Part shown: positions 46,146-57,437 of the stretch, in pieces
Position numbering within the stretch: position 1 is the stretch's first letter
Layout of the letters: every line of letters begins with the position of its first letter
DNA from: Hyphomicrobium sp.
GTDB taxonomy: Bacteria > Pseudomonadota > Alphaproteobacteria > Rhizobiales > Hyphomicrobiaceae
Length of the DNA stretch: 64,000 nt
Assembly (NCBI GenBank): GCA_016716675.1
Contig: JADJVG010000001.1
Coordinates: forward strand, 363,016-427,015
Direction of reading: 5' to 3'
Notes under the pieces: generated by a model
Told to the model about the DNA's origin: nothing
The model's database searches: none
What the model saw: only the letters and a program-made list of their open reading frames with translations
Made by a program: the position numbers and the translations under genes

Positions 46146-48058
46146 TTAAAGTTCCAAGTCCTCTTGCGACATAACGATAGTCTTGTCCTTTACGGCACCA
46201 AACGGTCTTTCGAACGTCAAGTCGACGACATGGCGTGGAAGTTCGCTCAGTGCAATCCGGCCATCGACGATATCGAGGATGCCTTCGTTGGTGACGAGAA
46301 GCCTGTGTGGTGGGGCCGGCAGAATAACAATTGCCGAGCGATCCGTTTGCAAGGTTACGATCTGACACCCCTCAGGGCTCGGATGAGCAATGCTCGCTTC
46401 GCCTCATTCAACAATCTGAATTCCCTCTCCGCCACAAAGATAGGGCTTGATCGACGATCGAGTGCAATCGAAAGCGCGATCAGCAATGCGTCACCGCCAG
46501 CCGTGCCGCTGAGCGCCTCCGGCGTTCGGATCGCCTCTTCGACAAGCGGCCCTAGCGGTATGAGAAGTTCAGCCAGCGCCGTATTGTTGGCAATCAACTT
46601 TTTGAAATCACAGTTCGCTAATGCCGAGGATACTATCCGGCGCCCAATAGCTGTTCCGAATAGACCCGCGGACACCAGTGCCTGCTTGTCCCCTATCAAC
46701 ACGGTCTGCATTCCGGGAAGATCTAGCAATCGAGCAATCGTTGCCCAATCCACGTCGGTGGCTCGAGCGGCAATACCGAGGTGCTTCGTCACCTGAACAT
46801 GGCGTGGACCTGAGATCGTGTTAACAACAATCGTCGTTTGGAACATATCGTTGCCTACCAGCTGCTGCTCCTCAACGGGCAGAGCCGGCACACTTACAGC
46901 AGCTGGACTGGACTTCGCGTCGCCGTCGCTGCGACGTCGCGAGAACGCCCCGCCAGATCCCTTTTGAGGATCCATCACACCACCGTAGTAATCAAGATAA
47001 CCACTGTAATACGGGTGCGTCATCGACAGTCCGATGATTGCGCGCGAGGCGCCACTTATACCGCTAAAGAGGTAGCGCGCTGCGACCACAATCAAAATGC
47101 CAGTCTCGGCGCTGCCAACGACATTCGTCAATTGAGACGTTGCATGGAGACCGATGAGCACCAGTATCATCAGCGCAAAGCTGATCTGCCCGGCAAGCGC
47201 GGTCAGCAGTCCCATCCGCGAGCGATCTTGGAACATGTCAAAATAGTCCTGGCTTTCTGCGCCAAGCGCGGTCTCTTCAAGTCTTGCCGCCTCTCTGTCG
47301 TCACTGATGATGAGCTTCTGGCGTGCGGAACACACTTCGGTCAAATGCTTGCTAAAGCGAGCGGCGCCGCTGAGATATCCATTCGATCGCTCGCGGCCGC
47401 GTGCTGCGATTGACAACTGCCACGGCAGCACAAGCAGAAATGCAATTACGAACCAGAATACAGGTTTTGGCACGACAACAATCAGCAGCACAGCCATGAG
47501 CAACCCGACCATCAAATCGGGAATCGCGGTCAAGAGCCCCAGAAACGCGCGACCAAGATAGCGTGCATCTCCGACAACCAGACGGCGCATTTCACCGGCC
47601 GTAATTCCCGCCTCTTTTCCCTGTCCAGCCGGAGACATGAAGGTCTCCAGCGCTCGCCGCGACAAGCGCTTCTGGTAGGCTATGCTTGAGAAAAGCAACT
47701 CGCGCTGCGCGACATATGTAGCAACGCCATGCGCTGCATAAAGTAGCGGCGACAGAATTGCGGCCAGCACATGAATATCGATGACACGGGCGCCTGCCGG
47801 CATAGCTTCCTGCAACCACCTGAGGCCAGCCCCTAGAAAGCCACCAGCAAGGTGTTCACTGAAGATCGCCACAGGCAACAACGCGAGTGCCACAGCCGCG
47901 AGGACACGAGATGCCAAGATCAGCAGAATATAGGGTAGCAGACACAAAAAGGATGGCCGCAAGGGGTCACGAACAATCATGCGCACAATCGACTTTAGGG
48001 ACTGCGCTGTCGCGCTGAAGCCTCCAGCCAACGCGCGCACTTGCTCAATGGCAATCAT
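46146..48058 (-). CDS. ABC-exporter-like protein with degenerate ATPase domain, one frameshift
   Basis: About 637 residues. The first 330 residues have six membrane helices of the type I ABC exporter pattern (SFLCLLPYILLILASRVLAA, LVVGDARYLGRAFLGLLTAIPDLMVGLLMAVLLIVVV, FVIAFLLVLPWQLSI, ISFALMILVLIGLHA). The last 200 follow the order of a nucleotide-binding domain, but with the catalytic motifs eroded. VLIGDKQALVSAGLFG stands where a Walker A loop (GxxGxGKS) should be, ALSGTAGGDALLIALSIAL where the signature and its helix belong, SPIFVAERE for Walker B, and CQIVTLQTDRS for the H-loop. The frame shifts once near 46360 and then ends EGILDIVDGRIALSEL...EDLEL. It overlaps the CBS-nucleotidyltransferase by four bases. 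An ATP-independent translocation or scaffolding role is possible; no substrate is known. Confidence 0.75.
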
Positions 48059-49111
48059 AACAATCCACGACCCGCTAAATAGATCTCTGCGGCTTTAATC
48101 TGATCAATCGTACCAAGGTCAAAACAATAGGAATTTACGTGATGACACCGCGTTTGCTTACCCGCCGCAATTAGACGCTCAAACAACGTAGGCATATCGA
48201 GGTAGGTGTTAGGCTCAATCGTTTCCAGGGCTTCAGGCGATAGAGTGTAAACGCCGGCAGCCACCTGATATGTGAATCTCGGCTTTTCACTGATCTGCAT
48301 GATCAAGCCGCCATGCGTCTGCACAATACCGAATGGCACTTCAGAAACGTAGTCGCGAACCGCCATCGTGGCGACAGACCGATCAGCCTCCATGATTATC
48401 GAGCATCTCGAAAAATCGAGACCAGTCACGACATCGCAATTCACCACCATGATCGGCCTAGTGGGCTTCATCGGCAAAAGGCTGAGAATGCCGAAGGTGC
48501 CGAGACTGGTGGGCTCCTCGACATAATCGATCATCACCCCGCGGTTTCGCCCGTCACCAAAGTAATCACGGATCTGATCACCGAGGTAATTGAGCGTAAA
48601 AACAAAATGGCGGAAACCTTTCGCCTTCCAAGCTTCAAGAACGCGTTCAGCCATCGGCTTCCCGCCCAGCTCAATCAGCGGCTTCGGCCGGCTTGCCGTC
48701 ACCGCTCCGAGCCGCGAACCCTTCCCACCGGCCATGATGACAACGAGGTTCTCGCGAAAATTGGATGATCCCGCGGCACGTCGCGAAAAACCACATCGAC
48801 GACTTGCCGCTCCCGATTGAGGACCGGAACGAACAGAATTCCGGGCATCGATAGTATTCTCGCTGCCTCAGCCGCATTGCCCGCCTCGACCCAAAGCGGC
48901 TTCCGGTTCTTAAACGCCGCAATCTGATCGCTGGCCTTAGCGCCGCGCAACAACGCTCGCCGAACGTCGCCGTCGGTCAGAATGCCGGCAAGACGCCCGC
49001 ATCGTCAACAATCAAGATAAACCCTCGGGCATTGGCATCGACTGCAGCCAGAGCGTCGAGCAACGTTGAGCCATCGCCAATCGTCAGGGATTTGATCGCA
49101 TCTGACTTCAT
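48055..49111 (-). CDS. CBS-domain sugar-1-phosphate nucleotidyltransferase (PtmE-like), two frameshifts
   Basis: About 352 residues. Two CBS motifs come first (KSLTIGDGSTLLDALAAVDANARGFILIVDD...GILTDGDVRRALLRGA, then NAAEAARILSMPGILFVPVLNRE...VVFRDV). The nucleotidyltransferase follows: AGGKGSRLG, RPKPLIELGGKPMAERVLEAW, NYLGDQI, VNCDVVTGLDF and EKPRFTYQVAAGVYTL. A missing G in GCGGGC near 48995 and a second indel near 48750 break the frame. This CBS plus nucleotidyltransferase layout is that of PtmE, the glucosamine-1-phosphate guanylyltransferase of legionaminic acid synthesis in Campylobacter. GDP-linkage here is inference. Confidence 0.83.
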
Positions 49112-50840
49112 TGCAGCCCCCGATTCCCGGCCCGCTTCAGCAAGCTCTTATAAAACTCAACGAGCCGTGCACCTTGCGCCTCCCACGAATATTCACGCCG
49201 GATCTGAGCAAGCTTCTCCTGATTGGGCCGCAGTTCCTGCTGCCGGTCAATGACTTCGCGGCACGCCTGCGCAACTTCTTCCACCTGTTGGCTTTTCACA
49301 AACACAGCATTGCCGGCGATGGTGCAGAACCAGCGTGTAGACGTGAGATCCGTGACAACCAGCGGCAGACCGGCAAGCGAAAATTCAAACAGCTTGTTGG
49401 GTATCGTCAGATCGATGTTGCGTGTATCGGGCCACATAAAATAGATGCCGGCGTCAGCATCAGCAATGTAGTGGATGATCGCCTCGGAAGGGATCGGCGG
49501 CACGAGATGTACGCGCGCCTGCGAACCCTCCTCTTCCACCAGCTTTTCAATCTGTTCCTTCGCCAGATCGCTTAGCGGTCCAATCAATGCGAGATGGTAT
49601 TCCGGATTTCGACAAACGCCGCGGATGATAAGATCGATTTTCTGATTGCCGTCGGCAATTTCCCATATCTTGCCCACGAATACGAACAACGGCGTCTGAG
49701 GTGAGACCGAGATCAGCACGGATCGTGCGGGTTTCAAACCCTTCGGGAGCCTCCAGGACGATCGGCGCGTTGAACACGACGGTCGGTCGCGCAACGCCAA
49801 GGTCATTCTGCATCGTGTCGGCAATGGCATGAGAAACCGTCACGCAGCCTGTTGCCAAGGGTGCGTAAGTCTTTTCCTGGTCAATGATCCATTTGGCCAT
49901 AGCCGGCTTGGTGCCGGCCCTGCGATCAGACTCCAATTCGTGCGCGTCATACACCACCTCAGCACCAATCCAGCGCGCAATGCGGACGGCCGCTTGCAGA
50001 GTGTAAAGGTCGTGCGAGTGAATGACTTTTGGCTTCAGCCTAGCAACCGTCTCGCCATATTCGATTGTGAACAGAAAAAACCGAGCATAGCGGTAAACCT
50101 GAGCGCCTGTTCTGCGCAAACATTTGTGATTGCAACAGAGGGCCCTACCTATCCGGCCCATCCTGCGCAAAACCTTCAGCGTCAAGCGCATCGCACGAAA
50201 CGCAACCCACCCTGCTGGCAACGAACAGGGTGCCTGCCAGAATGCTCAGTGGTAGCGTCACAACCGCGATGATCAGAACAGCAACCGCATGCAGAAGTTC
50301 AGCGCCTGGCGCCTGCTTCCAACCGAGTAGCTTTTTGACGGCCCTGGCAAGTGCATGCCAGCCTGCATCGAACCATAGGCTGCGAACTCTGCGCGGCGGC
50401 GCCTCCTCAGGAAAAGGCTGTTGACCGAGGGCGAGAAGCTTCTCAAGCAACGCACCGTTGACGGGAGGCGGTACGGATTTGGAATTAATCGAGAGGTTGG
50501 TGAAGCGAAAGATGTAATCAACGACACTCGCAATGACCTTTTCGCGAAAGTTCATGCGGCGGAAAACACCACCTTCAAGATGTGTGCGGCAGGTGGCTTG
50601 ATCGAGAATCTGCGGCACGCACACAATATCGATACCGAACTCGTCCGTAAATCTGGGCAAGTCATTGCGGTTACGCCGGCGTCCGACCAACGTCACCGAC
50701 AGTCCGCTGGCAGCCAGACTTCGCGCCTCCTTGAGCGCGCGCACATCCCAGCCGTCATTTGCCACGAGCATCACTACATCAGGAGAGAGATATTCCGTGC
50801 TCGGGAGAAATGCACGCTGCTGTCGTTGCAGTAAGTCCAT
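49108..50840 (-). CDS. Glycosyltransferase family 4, two frameshifts
   Basis: About 577 residues. N-terminal part MDLLQRQQRAFLPSTEYLSPDVVMLVANDGWDVRALKEARSLAASG-type GT-B start is followed by a hydrophobic stretch (AVAVLIIAVVTLPLSILAGTLFV). After an indel near 50190: KPKVIHSHDLYTLQAAVRIARWIGAEVVYDAHELE and TGCVTVSHAIADTM. After another near 49720: FVFVGKIWEIADGNQKIDLIIRG, HLVPPIPSEAIIHYIADADAGIYFM and NKLFEFSLAGLPLVVTD. The membrane segment inside a GT4 is unusual. Stop overlaps the PtmE-like start by four bases. Confidence 0.8.
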
Positions 50841-50871
50841 TCAAGCACCTTTAGAAAATTGAGTGATCGTC

Positions 50872-51949
50872 TCAGTCGATGAGATCGTCAGGTGCGTAAT
50901 CACGTTTTGCTGTCGTGCCTAGCGATTCAAAGTACGACAAGGGACAGATACCCGTCCCAGGGCGCTTTATAGTCAGGTTGTCAGCACTGAATGGCTCTCC
51001 TGCTTTGATTGCACGGTGCGCAACGAGACTTTTTCGCGCCACGGCGGCGATTGGTCGTTCGATTTCGGACGGCGTCTTGACCGCAGAACCGAGCGCTTTT
51101 TCGACGTCGCGAACACCGTCCACCATGGCTTTAAACGGCCCCGGCTCCATTGACGCCGCGTGATCAGGCCCCTGCATCGTCCTGTCGAGCGTCAGATGCT
51201 TTTCAAGCACACGCGCACCGAGCGCGACGGCTGCAACGCAAATGGAACCACTTTCTGTGGTCTGAATACCCAACCGGAACGCCGAATGCCGACGCGATGG
51301 TCCGCATGGCAAGGAGGTTCACATATTCAGCAGGCGTCGGATAGCTAAGAGGTACAGTGAAGCACTGTTACCCCGCTCTTGCACACGTTCGCGCAAAGAA
51401 CGGTCAACCCGCCTCCTCGAATGCCATGCGCGTTGGACGTTCGGGCGGAACATCACTCATTCCCAGCGCCAGCACACCAAGCGACTGCTCAATATCGGCC
51501 ATGTTCGCCATGCCCGTGGATATTATTATACGGACGCCGCTTCGGGCTGCCTCATATAAGAGCGGAGCATTGAGAAGCTCACCCGAGCCAAATTTAATTG
51601 TTGATAGCTTGAGATCGTTGATCAAAAACCGAAGCGACCCGAGATCAAAGGCGCTCGAAAGAAAATTGATCCCTAAGCCATCGCAATGCTGAATGAGTTC
51701 GCGATGCAGACCGTGAGATAATTGCAGCCGGGCAAGCATCGCCTGCTGGCTTTCCTTCGCATCACTGTGCTGCTTTTGATAATCAGCTTTGCCAGCAGCA
51801 CTGGTAACGATCTCGGAGCTGTCGAAAGTCTGGAATTTGACCGAATCGGCGCCCGCGGAGTGGGCTGCAGACGCCAGCGCGAACGCCAAATCCGGAACAC
51901 CATTATGATTGACGCCTGCTTCGGCGATGATGTGCGTCGGAGTTGCCAT
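50872..51949 (-). CDS. neuB: Nonulosonic acid synthase (NeuB/LegI-like), frameshifted
   Basis: ATG 51949 (MATPTHIIAEAGVNHNG). Condenses phosphoenolpyruvate with an N-acetylated hexosamine such as ManNAc or diNAc-6-deoxymannose. The TIM barrel has ADSVKFQTF, FLSSAFDLGSLRFL, KFGSGELLNAPLL and IIISTGMANMADIEQ. One or two indels in 51312-51404 lead to YPTPAEYVNLLAMRTIASAF, then ARVLEKHLTLDRTMQGPDHAASMEP. The C-terminal antifreeze-like SAF domain reads KSLVAHRAIKAGEPFSADNL and RPGTGI. The dehydratase and LegC-type genes suggest a legionaminic-type substrate rather than ManNAc. Confidence 0.87.
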
Positions 51950-52183
51950 TGTGCCCCTGCTGCGAATCGGCTGGCAGACAGCCAGTTGGAGGGGGAACCC
52001 CGCCAAACACATACGTGCTGATTGACGCTTATAGCCGACTTGAAACTCCGTCAACGTAGCCCACTGCCACGTTCACGGAAGCCCATCCCGGCGCATTGAA
52101 AAGCCCACCTCGCTGGTCTACAACGCGGTCGCAGCTGAAGCGTCCCGGAACGGGCTCGGCTTCCCCACAACGCGATTGGCCAA

Positions 52184-53384
52184 ATGTCCCGTATCCCGCT
52201 CTGCATTCCAAACGTCGGGGACCTGGAAGGTCTCAATTTGCAGTCGTGCATCAGCAGTGGATTCGTGTCCTACGCGGGTCCATTTGTCAATGATTTCGAG
52301 CGCCGGATGGCTGCCGAAACCGGCGCTGTCCGCAGCGTTGCCATGTCGGCTGGAACAACGGCCCTTCACGCCGGGCTTATTGCACTTGGCGTCAAACCCA
52401 ATGACCTCGTCATCGTCCCAACTCTAACCTTTATTGCATCTGCCAACGCCGTCTCGCACTGCGCAGCAACGCCTTGGCTACTCGATTGCGACGAGGCGAC
52501 ATGGCTGTTGGACGCCACGTACTTATCCAACGCCCTTACGAACAGGTGTGATCGTTTGGCTGACGGTTCCGTGCGTCACCGTCCGACAGGCCGGCGTGTC
52601 AGCGCTGTATTGCCGGTCTTTACGCTCGGCGTGCCAGTCGATATGGACGCCATATGCGATGTTGCAGATGGTTGGGGCTTGCCGGTCCTGGCTGATGCAG
52701 CAGCGGCACTGGGTGCACGCTATAAGAACCGTCCGATCGGGCACACCAGAGCGCGGCTTTCCGCGATGTCGTTCAACGCCAATAAAATCATCACGACTGG
52801 CGGTGGTGGCACCCTGATCGGCAACGATCCAGGCCTGATGGACCTCATCCATCACATGACAACAACGGCACGCGTCCGGCCTGGTTATGACCATGACATG
52901 GTTGGTTTCAATTACAGAATGACCAACCTTCAAGCAGCCGTCGGCGTTGCACAACTTGACCGGCTTGCTCAATTCACGGCTGCCAAGGCACATATCGCCA
53001 AGCGCTACAGTGAGGCCTTTGAAGAACTCGCAGGTATAGAAGCGTTTCCGGTGCCTGCGTGGGCAGAAAGCAATCACTGGCTTTCCGGAATCTTCCTAAA
53101 ATCCTGGGATGACGCGCGTGTTGCGAACCTCCGTCAGGGGCTCATCGATCCAGGAATCGACGTTGCACCGTTCTGGAAGCCTGTCCATTTACAGCCGCCC
53201 TACGCATCCGCCCCGCGCACGCTCTCCGGGGTTGCCGAAAGCATCTGGGTGAAAATTCTGCCGCTGCCCTGCTCGACCAGTTTGACGCAGCACGAACAAG
53301 ACCGCGTCATCGAAGCGGTTCGCAAACAGATCACTGCGAAGGCACCGCCTGCCCTGGCGGCACACGATCAGGGGACCATCATGA
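52184..53384 (+). CDS. PLP-dependent aminotransferase (LegC/DegT family)
   Basis: About 399 residues from ATG 52184. Opens IPNVGDLEGLNLQSCISSGFVSYAGPFVNDFERRMA, a LegC-like N-terminus. AMSAGTTALHAGLIALG, VLPVFTLGVPVDMDAICDVA and the PLP lysine in SFNANKIITTGGGG follow, then GFNYRMTNLQAAVGVAQLDRL. The enzyme should aminate a 4-keto nucleotide sugar. No stop occurs at the expected end; the frame runs into the next gene. The TGA at 53382 (ATGA) is the likely natural stop. No strong ribosome binding site is seen. It is divergent from neuB across a 230-base promoter region. Confidence 0.85.
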
Positions 53385-54633
53385 GGTCAGCGTCTGAATA
53401 TTATCGCACGGCGGATTCTCGCGCGCGACGCCGGCATGTTCGAAGTCGATTTGAGCAGACGCGCAGCCGACATTTCAGAGCGTGTCAAAAATCGCCGCAT
53501 CCTGGCGATCGGCGCCGCCGGGTCTATCGGCTCCAACACAGTGCTCGTTCTATCAGGTTTCGCACCGGCGTGCATCCATGTGATCGACCAGAACGAAAAC
53601 GCGCTCGCGGAACTGGTCCGTCAGATTCGCTCCGCGGCCCACCCGTTCGCCGTCGAAGACTTCAAGACCTTGCCGCTTGATTATGGCTCCACGGCCCTCC
53701 GCTATTTCCTTGCATCGGAGAAGCCCTACGATCTGGTTCTGAACTTTGCCGCCATCAAGCATGTGCGGTCGGAGAAAGATCCGTTTTCCACCCTGCAGAT
53801 GTTCGACACCAACATCCTCAAGCAAGCCCGCCTGCTAGGCTGGCTGGCCGACGCCAACTTCAAGGGCAGATATTTTTCCGTATCGACGGACAAGGCGGCA
53901 AACCCTGCATCCATGATGGGGGCCTCGAAGCGGATTATGGAACACATCATGTTCAGCGATGCGACGACCAAAGGCCTCACAGGGCCGATTACGGCAGCGC
54001 GCTTTGCAAACGTGGCGTTCTCGAACGGCTCACTGCTGGAAAGTTTTGTGAACCGCATGCAACGGCGCGAGCCGATTTCCTGCCCGCGCGATATTTCGCG
54101 GTTCTTCGTCAGCCTGAAAGAATCCGGCCAGATTTGCTGTCTCGCTGCAACCTTACTCGATGACCGTTATATCTGCGTGCCGAAACTCGAGCCCGCCAAG
54201 CACTTGCGCCTGCTGACCGATATTCTGACCGAATTTCTTGACGCTTACGGCTTCGAGCCAGAAATCCATGAGACGGTCGCGGCCGCCCACGCGGCGTTGC
54301 CGAGCTCTACCGAAAATGGGCGCTGGCCCGTCATCCTCACACCACCCGACACGGCTGGCGAAAAGCCATCAAGAAGAATTCGTGGCTGCCGGTGAAACCG
54401 CTGAAGATGTTGGCCTCAACAGCCTGAACGCAATCCGCTATCACCCTGTCAATGGCAAGCTCATTACAGAGATGCTGGAGGAAGTCGAAGCACTTTTGCG
54501 GCCAACGCATCCTGACGCGGTGATTGGCAAGGCGCTGAACAAGAGTACCTTCAAGAAATTGATTGCCAAGATTGAACCGGAATTCGCGCGATCTCATGTC
54601 GAGCGCGAAAAGAACCTCGATGAACGTGCATAG
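53381..54633 (+). CDS. Nucleotide-sugar 4,6-dehydratase (PseB/CapD-type), frameshifted
   Basis: About 415 residues. The open frame from 53436 has upstream in-frame text IIARRILARDAGMFEVDLSRRA, so the true start is probably ATG 53381 with one extra base soon after. SDR core: ILAIGAAGSIGSNTVL, NFAAIKHVRSEKDP, VSTDKAANPASMMGASKR with the family's SxDKAxxPxxxMGASKR. A frameshift near 54375 leads to the end YHPVNGKLITEMLEEVEALL. Makes the 4-keto-6-deoxy sugar that the aminotransferase beside it would use. Confidence 0.85.
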
Positions 54634-54747
54634 CGACGGGAGGACCCCAGAGACACATTGGCGTCAGCCTCGCGTCTCACCGCATGGCTGAACTCAAATG
54701 CCGAAAAGCGACAGCACTCCGCGCGCCCCTCAGTAAGCATTGGAAAT

Positions 54748-55911
54748 GGCTACCAGCATGAGTTCAGCTCTGGGCATTGTGATCTTCGCACTCGCCGCCA
54801 TCATTGGCTATGGAGCCCGCACGCCCGGCGGCAGAACGCAACTATTGGCCCCCTTCGTGCTCGGCAGCCTCGGTTTGGCTGCTGCTATTCTGTCGGTTGG
54901 CCTGCTTTTCTAATGGGGAATTCTGACCAACGACACCGTCGCCGAACGGCAGCGCATTGGCCTGATCCGTCGGATCGCAGCGCTTCCAGCAGACGCAAAA
55001 ACATTATCGTCGTCGATGGCGGCAGCTATACGCATCGCTCAGTCGATGGCGACGCGCTCAAAGCCCAACTCAAGTCCGCCGGCTATGCGAGCGAAGTTTT
55101 TATCGTCAGTTTGCCGGGTGCCAATCACTTCGAACGCGCCTCCCTGCTGGCGACAGCCGTAGAGCAACTTGCGGAAATACCCAATCGCGAGGAAAGGCGG
55201 TTCGTGTATTTGCGCGAACTGCACTCGGGATACGATCTGAACCCAACGGCTCAGATCCGCGACCTCAATGACCGCCTGATCGGTTATGCGACGTTGCCTA
55301 CCGGATGGCGGGTCACCCGCGCGACATACCGGCTCCAGAGCGAGAGGACGATATGGAGTCGGCACGCGACCCACTCGTCTTGTTATGGCGCGCTTCATTG
55401 CTCAATACATTTGGTGTCGGACGGCTTTCGATCGCCAAAGACGCCTCAGCGCCTTAGAGATTATCCCGGCTTCCGTCCGATGGAGAATAACTCTGAAGTG
55501 CCGCTGACGAAAATCGATGATGCCATCAATGCCGCGACGGCATTACTCCAGCCTGAAGGTGCAACCAAGTACCTAGCCACTTTGAAGCTGCCGCTGACGT
55601 CTGATCACCGCGCGTGGCTCGATGCCGATGTTGCCCCCGAACTGCATCTACAAATGGCGTCAATGTTTCAGGCTCAACGCCAATTCCTACCGTTTACGAC
55701 GCAAATTCGCGACCTCATCTATTTTGGCAAGCAGTGCGGTCAGCCAAACATAAACTGCCTCGCAATCGATGACAGTTATGTCGCTGCCATGTCCGAGCTC
55801 CGAGACAGTCGCTTCTGGATCGACGTCAATCATCTGAGCACTTCAGGTGCCGCGGTCTTCACCCGTTGGCTTTCTACCCACCTCATTGCCGAGGGAGTGC
55901 TGGCAAAGTGA
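54748..55911 (+). CDS. SGNH-hydrolase-like (AlgX/AlgJ-type) protein, frameshifted
   Basis: ATG 54748 opens a two-helix membrane stretch (ALGIVIFALAAIIGYG, LGSLGLAAAILSVGLLF) ending at an in-frame TAA at 54911. The same frame resumes as WGILTNDTVAERQRIGLIRRIAALP, so the stop may be an indel or a real nonsense change. A start at ATG 54912 (TAATG overlap) is possible. After further shifts: NIIVVDGGSYTHRSVDGDALKAQL and the C-terminal FWIDVNHLSTSGAAVFTRWL, where the D-x-x-H pair sits as in SGNH acyltransferases. The C-terminal stop overlaps the MBOAT start. It should supply or transfer acyl groups in the periplasm. Confidence 0.7.
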   Translation, partial: GYQHEFSSGHCDLRTRRHHWLWSPHARRQNATIGPLRARQPRFGCCYSVGWPAFLMGNSDQRHRRRTAAHWPDPSDRSASSRRKNIIVVDGGSYTHRSVDGDALKAQLKSAGYASEVFIVSLPGANHFERASLLATAVEQLAEIPNREERRFVYLRELHSGYDLNPTAQIRDLNDRLIGYATLPTGWRVTRATYRLQSERTIWSRHATHSSCYGALHCSIHLVSDGFRSPKTPQRLRDYPGFRPMENNSEVPLTKIDDAINAATALLQPEGATKYLATLKLPLTSDHRAWLDADVAPELHLQMASMFQAQRQFLPFTTQIRDLIYFGKQCGQPNINCLAIDDSYVAAMSELRDSRFWIDVNHLSTSGAAVFTRWLSTHLIAEGVLAK

Positions 55912-57306
55912 TCTTCACCGAGGGCATCTTTCTCGTATTCTTCGCAATAGTCTTTACGCTCCACTGGAGCGTTACCGGGAGAAGTGCGCGGCACATCATC
56001 CTGCTGATCGCATCGTGCATTTTCTATGGCTGGTGGGACTGGCGCTTTCTCGGGCTGTTCTGGCTGGTCATCATCATTGCTTGGGCGGTGCCGCTGCTCA
56101 GTCAGCGGCTTAATCACAAGCAATGGCCATTGACTGCCGGCATCACCCTGTGCCTGGCCATTCTGGGCTACTTTAAATACGCGAACTTCTTCATAGGGTC
56201 GCTGCAGAGCGCCGCCCAGTCGCTCCACATCACGTTAAGCACGCCAACTCTGCAAGTCATTTTGCCCATTGGCATATCATTTTATATCTTCCACGCCATT
56301 TCCTACATGATCGACGTAAGACGTGGTCACGTGCAGCAGAGCGAAGCTTGATCCGCGTGGCTCTCTACATTGCGTTTTTCCTCAGCTCGTCGCGGGGCCG
56401 ATCGTTCGAGCACGGGACTTCATACCTCAGTTCAACGAAGACAAAACTCTCACAAACGACGATATCGTCGCCGGCACTCGGGCAATCCTCATTGGATTTC
56501 TGTACAAAGCCTTGTTCGCAGACACGCTGGCACTGTTCGTGGACCCCGTTTTCAACGATCCCCAATCGCACAGCGCTCATGCCCGCGTGATGGCAACGTT
56601 CGGCTTCTACAGCCAAATCTACTTTGATTTCGCTGGATACTCTCTGATGGCCATTGGCGTCGCGCGCTTTTTTGGCTAGCGGCTACCGGAGATTTTCCGC
56701 TTTCCGTATCTCGCCACGTCTATCGTCGATTTCTGGCGACGGTGGCACATGTCTCTGTCGTTCTGGTTGCGCGACTACCTTTACATTCCGCTCGGCGGCA
56801 GCCGCCTTCGGAACGTTTCGCCGCTACCTGAACCTGATGATCACGATGTTGCTCGGCGGCCTTTGGCATGGCGCCAGCTGGGCATTTGTTCTCTGGGGCG
56901 GACTGCATGGCGCCGCCCTTGCGATCAACCACGCTACTCGACATCTCCAAAACCGCTGCTGCGCGAAGCATTCTCGCCTTAGCCCTCGGCTGGCTGGCAA
57001 CGCAAGCCTTGGTGCTGTTCGCATGGGTGCCATTTCGCGCCGCCGATCTGCCGGCAGCCCTATCTGTTTACAGCGCATTTTTGACTCCGCTCGACAAGGC
57101 CGGAACGACTGCGATCAAGATTCCGTATCTGCTGATCTTTGGTCCGATCCTCGTCGATAGCCTGATCCATGCACCGTTGGCGATGGGGACCCCGTTCGCG
57201 AAGATCCCGGCGCCCGTATATTGGGTTGCCATCGGCGCGCTATTCGGTCTCGCCTTGCAGCTCCTGCCCGCTCAACGTTGCACCGTTTATTTACTTCCAA
57301 TTCTGA
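55908..57306 (+). CDS. MBOAT family O-acyltransferase (AlgI-like), frameshifted
   Basis: GTG 55908 overlaps the previous stop (GTGA). Membrane-bound acyltransferase with IFTEGIFLVFFAIVFTLHW, SCIFYGWWDWRFLGLFW, LPIGISFYIFHAISYMIDV, and after shifts near 56340 and 56700: FPQLVAGPIVRARDF, YSQIYFDFAGYSLMAIG, FWRRWHMSLSFWLRDYLYIPLGGSR and MITMLLGGLWHGASWAFVLWGG with the invariant histidine. The last indel hides the canonical C-terminus LPLNVAPFIYFQF at TGA 57304. Paired with the SGNH-like gene, it should move acetyl groups across the membrane to O-acetylate the polysaccharide, as AlgI/AlgJ do for alginate. Confidence 0.85.
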
Positions 57307-57437
57307 GAACCTGAATGAACGTGCCTGGAGGCACGACAAGGTGAGCCGACCGCTCTCCCCGTTCAATATGCCCACTATGTCACGCCCCGCAGCCTGTCAC
57401 TTCGTATCACCGCTGCCACAGAAAGATTGGCAATCGA

